Assembly (NCBI GenBank): GCA_002254415.1
Contig: NJDR01000046.1
Coordinates: 1-5,399 of the forward strand
Length of the DNA stretch: 5,399 nt
Reading direction: 5' to 3'
Origin: Candidatus Aenigmarchaeota archaeon ex4484_52
Lineage (GTDB): Archaea > EX4484-52
The position numbers were made by a program, and so were the translations under genes. Below, piece after piece: positions 1-4,523 of the stretch; positions within the stretch are counted from its first letter, which is position 1; every line of letters starts with the position of its first letter. The notes beneath the pieces were generated by a model that saw only the letters and a program-made list of their open reading frames with translations, had not been told where the DNA came from and did no database searches.

Positions 1-274
1 AAATCTGTTATTTTGTGTCCTTCTCCGTCCAAAAGTCCAGCAAAAAATTGAATTGGCTCAAAGCCCTTTCCTTTATTCCAGTTTATTGTATCTGAACAGT
101 CAATGTCATTTGCCATATAATAATCTCCTGCTAAATTCTTATTTATATCTTGCAGTTCTTGGCATGTTGAAATTGCTATTTTTTCCTCTTCTGCCTGTAC
201 AAAAGTACAGGACAATAGGAAAACTACACACAACCCCCAGTTATTATTTGTATTTTATTTATATTTTTTTTCAT
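1..274 (-). CDS. Secreted surface protein with GLUG-like repeat, N-terminal part (runs off left edge; frameshift in signal peptide)
   Basis: This gene is read leftwards from an ATG at 274-272. An AGGTGA ribosome site (285-280) lies five bases before the ATG, which fixes the start. The first codons give MKKNINKIQIITGG. In the run of five G (238-234) the frame must shift by one base to continue as CVVFLLSCTFVQA|EEE. With one extra G this is a textbook signal peptide (KK, hydrophobic core, A-x-A-like end). Without it, TAG stops the frame near 226-224. From about 224 to position 1 the frame is open. It contains STCQELQDINKNLAGDYYMA, NDIDCSDTINWNKGKGFEPI and then GLLDGEGHKITDL. This order (ELQ.I...L.G.Y..ANDIDCS...GFEPI..F.G.LDG.GHKI..L) is typical of the first repeat of GLUG / right-handed beta-helix surface proteins, common in archaeal exoproteins. 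Ligand and exact role are unknown. The plus-strand frame at 53-307 is only its shadow. The shift may be a sequencing error, true decay or a phase switch. Confidence 0.72.
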
Positions 275-279
275 ATTTT

Positions 280-285
280 TCACCT
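280..285 (-). promoter_or_regulatory. Shine-Dalgarno site of the surface-protein gene
   Basis: AGGTGA on the minus strand lies five bases before the ATG at 274 and is complementary to the usual archaeal 16S 3' end (UCACCU). It is the clearest ribosome site in the window and the main reason for choosing this start. The other minus-strand genes here have no such motif. Confidence 0.6.
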
Positions 286-359
286 TTTTTATGTTACTAT
301 TTTTTAGTAAAGAAATATAGCAGAATAATTATATGAATGTTTCGTTTTTTAAAAAGTTA

Positions 360-367
360 TTTATAAA
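360..367. promoter_or_regulatory. Candidate TATA box in the divergent intergenic region
   Basis: TTTATAAA is an ideal archaeal TATA box and is itself palindromic. It lies almost midway between the surface-protein start (274, minus) and the S16 protease start (450, plus), about 87-90 bases from each. It could serve either or both, leaving leaders of roughly 60 bases. A second weaker box (TTTTTAAAA, 422-430) sits 20-28 bases before the protease ATG and would give an almost leaderless mRNA. The sequence does not decide between them. Confidence 0.35.
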
Positions 368-449
368 ATTTTTCTTATTTGAGTTGTGAAAAATTAGGTT
401 TTTGGAAAATAGTAAATAAAGTTTTTAAAAAATACAAATAGTTTATTTT

Positions 450-1253
450 ATGATGAAAAAAAAAATAGAAATATTCCTGTGTATAATTGTAATTTTATTT
501 TTAGGGGTTTTGATTGGAAAGCATTTATACGGGTTTGAAAAAAACAATAATAAATTGGAAAATAAAAATATTGAACAAATTAAGTTTAATTTTTTGCAGC
601 AGAATGAAATATTGATAAATAAAAACAAATTAGCCAATGATTATGAAAATTCTGTCAAAATAAATATTCCAGCTGTAATGGAAAACAATATTGGAATAAT
701 GACAGAACTTGGTGTTTATGTAAAACAAGGAAATGGAAATATTTATTTTAATTTTGGAAATGTGCTTATATCTCCTGATACAGAGCAATCAATAAGAACT
801 GCAATTGAAGTTGCATCAGATATTACAAATATATCAACAAATAATCTTGATTTTTATTTTCATATTTCAGATATTAATGCATCTATGCTTAAAGGTCCAA
901 GTGCAGGTGCCGCAATTGCGATTGCAACAATTTCTGCATTGCAAAACAAATCAATAAACTCAAATGTAATTATTACAGGAACTCTCAATCATGACGGCGG
1001 CATTGGCATTGCTGCTGGAATAAAAGAAAAAGCAATTATATCAAAAAAAACAGGTGCAGATATTTTTCTTGTTCCTTACGGTCTGTCAAAAGAATTGAAT
1101 TTTACAATACAAAAATACTGCAAAAAATACGGGATTTTTGAGCATTGCAGTGAAGAATATAGTCCTTATTGGATTAATTTTAGCAATGAAGCAAATATTA
1201 CAATAAAAGAAATAAAAACAATTAAAGAAGCAACGCAATATTTTTTCAATTAA
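450..1253 (+). CDS. Membrane-anchored Lon-type (S16) serine protease without ATPase domain
   Basis: This 267-residue protein starts with MMKKK and one hydrophobic segment (about residues 7-24), then a hydrophilic linker (25-70) and a Lon proteolytic domain (about 75-230). The nucleophile lies in MLKGPSAGAA (Ser151). The partner lysine is Lys194 in GIKEKA, exactly 43 residues later, as in E. coli Lon (Ser679/Lys722). The stretch TGTLNHDGGIGIAAGIKEKA matches the Lon consensus around the lysine. There is no AAA+ module, so this is not a LonA or LonB. It resembles the stand-alone archaeal S16 proteases (COG1750-like, from memory). The lysine-rich N-terminus followed by a single segment suggests a signal anchor with the protease outside the cell, unlike cytoplasm-facing LonB; a cleaved signal peptide is also possible. 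The start may be ATG 450 or ATG 453; no ribosome site is visible. The gene is divergent from the surface-protein gene and convergent with adkA. Its substrate is unknown. Confidence 0.88.
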   Translation: MMKKKIEIFLCIIVILFLGVLIGKHLYGFEKNNNKLENKNIEQIKFNFLQQNEILINKNKLANDYENSVKINIPAVMENNIGIMTELGVYVKQGNGNIYFNFGNVLISPDTEQSIRTAIEVASDITNISTNNLDFYFHISDINASMLKGPSAGAAIAIATISALQNKSINSNVIITGTLNHDGGIGIAAGIKEKAIISKKTGADIFLVPYGLSKELNFTIQKYCKKYGIFEHCSEEYSPYWINFSNEANITIKEIKTIKEATQYFFN

Positions 1254-1299
1254 TTTCCACAGGAAACAAAGGGGTTTTTGTAAATTTTTTAAAAAATTA
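1254..1299. terminator. Convergent A/T terminator region between protease and adkA
   Basis: The two genes meet tail to tail with 43 bases between the stop codons. The gap holds TTTTT (1275-1279) and TTTTTT (1285-1290) for the plus strand, and AAAAAA (1291-1296), which reads as a T run for minus-strand transcripts right after the adkA stop. Positions 83-98 of this block (1283-1298) form a perfect 16-bp palindrome, AATTTTTTAAAAAATT. Archaeal RNA polymerase stops at T tracts, so a two-way terminator is plausible; no G+C stem is present. Confidence 0.5.
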
Positions 1300-1860
1300 T
1301 TTTAATAATTCCATTAAATCATTACTGCTTTTCATCAAATGACCTGTTTTATTTTCAACAATGCAAAATAATGCTTTTGTCAAAACGCAAAAAGACAGTG
1401 CAATTGTCCTGTTTATTTCTTGTTGAAAATTAATTTTTTCTACTGAATCATTGTCTCTTACTCTTGTCTCATCCTTTGCCCGCCTGTCAAATATTTCTTT
1501 TGGAGATGACTCAACCAAAATAATTTGATCTGGGTTTAATATTTTCAATATATTTTCCGGAAGTCCTATTAAATAACTATTTTTGGTTTGTATAGAGCAA
1601 TGCGTATCTATAATGATATTTTGCTTTTTTGCTAATTTTTTTATTTTTTCTGCTGTCTGCTTTTGTGCATTAGATTGTATTTTTTCATTTAATTTTCGCA
1701 TCTCATCTCTTGTTTTTACTAATTTTTTTGTTTTCAATATTTCAAACATCAGGGTTCCATAATTTACAATTTTGTATTTATTTTTTAACTTTTTAATTGC
1801 AAGCTCTAATACACTTGTTTTTCCACAGCCGGGTACACCCATTATAATTATTGTTTTCAT
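1297..1860 (-). CDS. adkA: Archaeal-type adenylate kinase AdkA
   Basis: The enzyme transfers phosphate between ATP and AMP to give two ADP, in the cytoplasm. The 187-residue protein is close to the archaeal AdkA length (about 190) and unlike the bacterial Adk (about 215, with a LID domain). It opens with a Walker A loop, GVPGCGKTS (residues 8-16). It continues with VNYGTLMFE (32-40) and TRDEMRKL (50-57), the usual AMP-side helix of this family. IIIDTH (82-87) carries the Walker-B-like aspartate. YLIGLPENIL (96-105) follows, then the arginine-rich RRAKDETRVRD (126-136) that closes over the phosphates. It ends with a conserved NRTIALSFCVL helix. The order matches the Methanococcus/Sulfolobus family throughout. 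The start at 1860 places the first strand correctly. A TATA-like box 26-32 bases before the ATG suggests a leaderless mRNA. No broken frames are seen in the gene. Confidence 0.93.
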   Translation of the reverse strand: MKTIIIMGVPGCGKTSVLELAIKKLKNKYKIVNYGTLMFEILKTKKLVKTRDEMRKLNEKIQSNAQKQTAEKIKKLAKKQNIIIDTHCSIQTKNSYLIGLPENILKILNPDQIILVESSPKEIFDRRAKDETRVRDNDSVEKINFQQEINRTIALSFCVLTKALFCIVENKTGHLMKSSNDLMELLK

Positions 1861-1885
1861 TTTTTCTGAATTATTAGTTTTTTTC

Positions 1886-1892
1886 TATAAAT
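1886..1892 (-). promoter_or_regulatory. TATA box of adkA
   Basis: On the minus strand ATTTATA (1892-1886) lies 26-32 bases before the adkA ATG at 1860. Archaeal transcription starts about 25-27 bases after the TATA box, so the RNA would begin at or next to the start codon. No ribosome-binding motif precedes the ATG, which fits a leaderless message. Confidence 0.45.
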
Positions 1893-1924
1893 TATTTTAT
1901 TATTTGGAATGTCATAAATTTCTG

Positions 1925-2291
1925 TTATAGATATAGATTTTTAATATTATATTTTGATGTAAGTTCAGATACTTTATCTAAATCCATATTTTCCAATATA
2001 CAACCGTCCTCGGAATGAATATTTTCTATTTTTACTTTTTTGGGACTATCGTAATATATTTCAAATCCATCATAAGTTGTTATTTTATTATCCTCTAATA
2101 GAGAATGATAAATTATCCATTACTTTGCTGCTTTGATGATAATCTCCTTTAATTTCCTCAAACAATTGTTTCACCCTCCTTTTTTTTATATCTATTCTTA
2201 ATTTTTTAAAAAATTCATAATAATCAGAAATTGATATTCCGGCTATAATTAAAAAAACAATGCTAATTAAAATAATTATTGTGATGTTCAT
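1925..2291 (-). pseudogene. Small single-pass membrane protein, frame broken near 2100
   Basis: The family is not recognised. From ATG 2291 the frame encodes a hydrophobic N-terminal segment (residues 4-20, ITIIILISIVFLIIAGI), a short helix DYYEFFKKLR and a basic stretch IDIKKRRVKQLFEEIKG. It then stops at 2088 after a poor tail (SFSIRG). The next frame over is open from about 2120 to a TAA at 1927-1925 and has no ATG at its head. It reads plausibly as protein: LLEDNKITTYDGFEIYYDSP, then KKVKIENIHSEDGCILENMD and LDKVSELTSKYNIKNLYL. Dropping one base between 2096 and 2115 joins both into about 121 residues: a membrane anchor plus a small soluble domain. Either the gene is broken or the sequence has an indel. 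It lies 64 bases upstream of adkA on the same strand. A functional 67-residue short form cannot be excluded. Confidence 0.55.
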
Positions 2292-2315
2292 AATGTTATT
2301 ATTAAATCATTAAAC

Positions 2316-2325
2316 AATATAAAAC
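2316..2325 (-). promoter_or_regulatory. TATA box of the small membrane protein gene
   Basis: GTTTTATATT on the minus strand (2325-2316) contains a near-consensus archaeal TATA box 25-34 bases before the ATG at 2291. It is preceded by a purine-rich GAAA, as expected of a BRE. The spacing again points to a leaderless transcript, as for adkA. Confidence 0.45.
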
Positions 2326-2405
2326 TTTCTCTTGCTGTGTCTTTATTTATTATAAATATATTTGTATTTTCAAAAAAAGAGAATCTTTAATTCTGTAATT
2401 GTTCT

Positions 2406-2419
2406 TTTGTTTAAACAAA
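2406..2419. promoter_or_regulatory. 14-bp palindrome upstream of hicB, candidate operator
   Basis: TTTGTTTAAACAAA is a perfect 14-bp palindrome centred about 28 bases before the inferred hicB start at 2441. HicB antitoxins commonly repress their own operon by binding palindromes in the promoter, so the position is suggestive. In DNA this rich in A and T a chance palindrome is possible. Confidence 0.27.
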
Positions 2420-2440
2420 TTATTTAAAGATTTTAATCTA

Positions 2441-2687
2441 ATAACCACTATAGAAATTAATAATTTTGTTTTTACTGTAATTATTCATAAAGAAGAAGAT
2501 ATGTTTATCGCAGAATATCCTGATGTTCAAACAATAAGTCAGGGCGATACAATAGATGAAGCAATTAAAATTTAAAAGAAGCAATTGAACTTTATTTAGA
2601 GGAATTTCAAATTGAAATAAGACAAAGCCATTAATGACTACTTTTGAGGTGCAAAATGTCAAAATTCCAGAAGATATCAGAGCATAA
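2441..2687 (+). pseudogene. hicB: Decayed hicB antitoxin gene
   Basis: HicB is the antitoxin of a type II toxin-antitoxin pair; it neutralises the HicA RNase and represses the operon. Three frame segments join to an almost complete HicB. The first (2441-2572) has TTIEINNFVFTVIIHKEED followed by MFIAEYPDVQTISQGDTIDE and AIK. The stop TAA at 2573 is bypassed by restoring one A in the preceding A run, giving NLKEAIELYLEEFQIEIRQS. The stop at 2632 is bypassed by restoring one C in AGCCA, giving PLMTTFEVQNVKIPEDIRA to the TAA at 2685-2687. The strand-strand pattern (TVII.KEED.FIAE.PDV.T.SQGDTIDEAI.NLKEAIELYLEEF) and the late TTFEV are hallmarks of the family. No ATG starts the frame; ATA 2441 is where one is expected, so the start also looks lost. 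No DNA-binding tail is visible. The hicA remnant overlaps its end. Confidence 0.75.
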
Positions 2688-2937
2688 TTAATTAAAATTC
2701 TTTTTAAAACAGGTTTTATTTCCATCAGGCAAAAAAGCAGTCATGTAATTCTAATAAAACACACAATGAAGGAAAACTCAGATGTACTGTTCCATTGCAT
2801 AAAGAGTTGAAATTGACACAATAAAAGGAATTTTGAGGCTGGCAAAACTCAGTGAAGAAGAATTCTTGAATTTGATGGATAAAACAACCAAATCCCAACC
2901 AAATCGATCTAATTGCCATTCTGCTAAATCTACTTAA
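2656..2937 (+). pseudogene. hicA: Decayed hicA toxin gene
   Basis: HicA is a small double-stranded-RNA-binding-fold RNase that cleaves mRNA when free of HicB. From ATG 2656 the segments read MSKFQKISEH, then LIKILFKTGFISIRQKSSHV and ILIKHT. The next is EGKLRCTVPLHKELK and the last is DTIKGILRLAKLSEEEFLN. This is the full HicA order: LIKiL.k.GF..RQK.SH (catalytic His present), a T/V-P-x-H strand, then the GTl.gILr.a.ls.eeFl helix. Three one-base gaps separate the segments (near 2686, 2766 and 2811); each is repaired by adding one A. The DT replaces the usual GT. About 17 extra residues follow the normal end before TAA 2935-2937. The N-terminus is ambiguous: the frame KIPEDIRA also aligns with the usual HicA K-I/L-P start. 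Minus-strand frames at 2438-2725 and 2725-2919 are its shadows. Confidence 0.75.
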
Positions 2938-3260
2938 ATTATGGATTTGTGATAAGTGTTTTCTTGAGCTGCCTTCTGCAATTTTCCAAATAATTCACAC
3001 AATTGCCAGTCATGTTTTTTTATTATTGAATAAATTGCAAAAAATAATAAAAAAAGCTTAAAAACTTGCTGTATTTGAAATTGCAAATGGTATTGTTGCT
3101 TTAAAACAACACCACCAACTGATTTATCTTCTTTAAATTAGTCCGTTTCTAAATTCTCATAATATTTTATATCGCTTGTTTAATTAAAAACTCTTTTTGA
3201 TAAATCATCTTTCTTAATACTAGCAGAATACATATCTCTTGCCCATATAAAGTTATTGCA
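2937..3260 (-). other. Possible remnant of an unidentified gene on the minus strand
   Basis: This stretch has no intact gene. On the minus strand a stop-free but start-less frame runs from 3137 to 2937 (67 codons). It includes KSVGGVVLK, a hydrophobic LFLLFFAIYSII and HDWQLCELFGKLQKAAQENT. Upstream, in other frames, are NFIWARDMYSASIKKDDLSK (near 3252-3193) and TSDIKYYENLETD (3179-3141, closed by a stop). The neighbouring frame across the middle reads ATIPFAISNTASF. The pieces are in a sensible order for one decayed membrane protein of about 100 residues, but no family is recognised. AT-rich DNA can give such fragments by chance, so this is weak. Confidence 0.22.
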
Positions 3261-3275
3261 AATTATATTATCTTA

Positions 3276-3290
3276 CAACACAAAGTGTTG
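3276..3290. repeat. Perfect short hairpin CAACAC-AAA-GTGTTG
   Basis: CAACAC (3276-3281) and GTGTTG (3285-3290) are perfect inverted repeats around an AAA loop. It stands out from the surrounding A/T. No T run follows directly on either side, so it does not look like a terminator. It might be an operator for the TATA-like block 30-50 bases further on, or the relic of a mobile-element end. Confidence 0.3.
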
Positions 3291-3320
3291 CGAGATGCCA
3301 GCAAAAAACTTTTATTTTTG

Positions 3321-3340
3321 GTGTATATATGTGTTATACT
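3321..3340 (+). promoter_or_regulatory. Candidate promoter upstream of gmd
   Basis: The block GTGTATATATGTGTTATACT contains two TATA-like cores. It lies about 150 bases before the gmd ATG. If used, it would give a leader of over 100 bases. A second weak candidate, ATATTTTA at 3438-3445, would give a leader of about 20 bases. The sequence does not show which is used. Confidence 0.25.
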
Positions 3341-3488
3341 ATGGTTTGGTTATGCAACGACAAAAATAAAATTCAAACATCAATAGATTTTTAAATATCT
3401 CATAGATAAAGAATTTGTATTAAAAAAAGAAAAGCAATATTTTATTGAGGATGTTGTGTTTGCAAGAATAGTTAAAGAGAAAAGAAAT

Positions 3489-4523
3489 ATGAAAACTGCA
3501 TTTATTACAGGAATAAGCGGACAGGATGGTTCGTATTTGACTGAATTTTTATTGAAAAAAAATTATATTGTTCATGGAATTATAAGGCGGGCAAGTGTTT
3601 TTAATACAGAGAGAGTTGATCATTTGATGGATGACAATTTAATATATGGTAAAAAATTCTTTTTGCATTATGGCGATTTAACTGATTCAAGTAATTTAAA
3701 TAGATTATTGCAGAAAATAAAACCAGATGAAATATATAATCTTGGTGCTCAAAGTCATGTAATGGTTTCTTTTGATGTTCCTGAATATAGTGCTGATGTT
3801 GATAGTCTTGGAACTTTAAGATTATTAGACGCAATAAGAGAGACAGGTATTAAGACAAAATTTTATCAGGCATCAACCAGCGAGCTTTATGGAAAAGCGC
3901 AGGAAATACCGCAAAATGAAAAAACGCCTTTTTATCCAAGAAGCCCTTATGCAGTCGCCAAATTATATGCATATTGGATTGTTAAAAATTACAGAGAAGC
4001 ATACAATATTTTTGCCTGTAATGGAATATTATTTAACCATGAAAGCCAGCGAAGAGGAAAAACATTTGTTACAAGAAAAATAACTGTTGCAATATCTAAT
4101 ATTTTAAAGGGAAAACAGGAAAAATTGTTCCTAGGGAATTTAGATGCAAAAAGGGACTGGGGTTATGCCCCGGAATATATAAAATCTATGTGGCTTATGC
4201 TGCAGCAGGAAAAGCCAGACGATTATGTAATTGCAACAGGAGAATGCCATACAGTAAGAGAGTTTTGCGAAGTTGCATTTGGGGAAGTTGGAATTAAAAT
4301 TATCTGGAAAGGTAAAGGAGTAAATGAAAAGGGAATTGACTCCAAAACACAAAAAGTGCTTATTGAAGTAAGTCCAAAATATTTCAGGCCAACAGAAGCA
4401 GAGATTTTAATTGGTAATTATACAAAGGCAAAAAAAATACTTGGTTGGGAGCCAAAAGTTAAGTTTGAAGAGTTGGTTAAGATAATGGTCAAGAGTGATA
4501 TTGAGAATGGAAAAAAATTCTAA
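3489..4523 (+). CDS. gmd: GDP-mannose 4,6-dehydratase
   Basis: This cytoplasmic NADP-dependent enzyme converts GDP-D-mannose to GDP-4-keto-6-deoxymannose, the first step to GDP-L-fucose and related sugars. The 344-residue protein is an extended short-chain dehydrogenase. The Rossmann loop is TGISGQDGSY (residues 7-16), with RR at 33-34 for the NADP phosphate. YGDLTDSSNL (61-70) and YNLGAQSHVMVSFDVP (83-98) are family signatures. The catalytic set is Thr130 and Glu132 in STSELYG, and Tyr154/Lys158 in SPYAVAK; positions sit two below those of E. coli Gmd. NHESQRRG and FVTRKIT (183-199) and LGNLDAKRDWGYA (215-227) are the sugar-nucleotide and NADP-arm motifs. ATG 3489 was chosen because Gmd proteins begin MKxAxITGxxGQDGSYL. 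A GTG at 3456 would add 11 basic residues with no family support. The frame is clean, in contrast to the region before it. The gene overlaps fcl by 17 bases, so the two are surely co-transcribed. Confidence 0.96.
   Translation: MKTAFITGISGQDGSYLTEFLLKKNYIVHGIIRRASVFNTERVDHLMDDNLIYGKKFFLHYGDLTDSSNLNRLLQKIKPDEIYNLGAQSHVMVSFDVPEYSADVDSLGTLRLLDAIRETGIKTKFYQASTSELYGKAQEIPQNEKTPFYPRSPYAVAKLYAYWIVKNYREAYNIFACNGILFNHESQRRGKTFVTRKITVAISNILKGKQEKLFLGNLDAKRDWGYAPEYIKSMWLMLQQEKPDDYVIATGECHTVREFCEVAFGEVGIKIIWKGKGVNEKGIDSKTQKVLIEVSPKYFRPTEAEILIGNYTKAKKILGWEPKVKFEELVKIMVKSDIENGKKF

Larger units (their letters stand above)
2938..3455. other. Intergenic stretch between hicA remnant and gmd
   Basis: Over 500 bases hold no complete gene on either strand. 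Contents are the weak minus-strand coding remnants described separately, a perfect short hairpin (3276-3290), a TATA-rich block (3321-3340) and an A+T-rich leader before gmd. No tRNA, rRNA, CRISPR array or insertion-sequence gene was seen. Confidence 0.6.

Noticed and set aside
194..238. Programmed ribosomal frameshift in the surface-protein gene
   Set aside because: The G run is not a recognised slippery heptamer and the stem starts about 22 bases later, too far for a normal stimulator. Indel or phase variation is simpler.
53..307. Plus-strand 84-codon frame rich in Leu, Tyr and Phe
   Set aside because: It is antisense to the surface-protein frame, which has a signal peptide, a GLUG-like repeat and a ribosome site. 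The plus frame has none of these.
443..637. Minus-strand 64-codon frame
   Set aside because: It is the shadow of the lysine/asparagine-rich N-terminus of the S16 protease, which gives runs of Phe/Ile/Leu on the other strand.
450..1253. Full Lon (LonA/LonB) protease
   Set aside because: There is no Walker A/B or AAA+ module and the protein is only 267 residues.
2438..2919. Two adjoining minus-strand frames (95 and 64 codons)
   Set aside because: They lie opposite the hicB and hicA remnants and show no domain of their own; the plus strand carries the family motifs.
3456..3488. GTG at 3456 as the gmd start
   Set aside because: Gmd family proteins begin right at the strand before the Rossmann loop, matching ATG 3489; the added 11 residues are lysine/arginine-rich and not part of the family.
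3601..3834. Minus-strand and alternative plus-strand frames inside gmd (also 3889-4083 and 4140-4352)
   Set aside because: They fall wholly within the well-conserved gmd reading frame.
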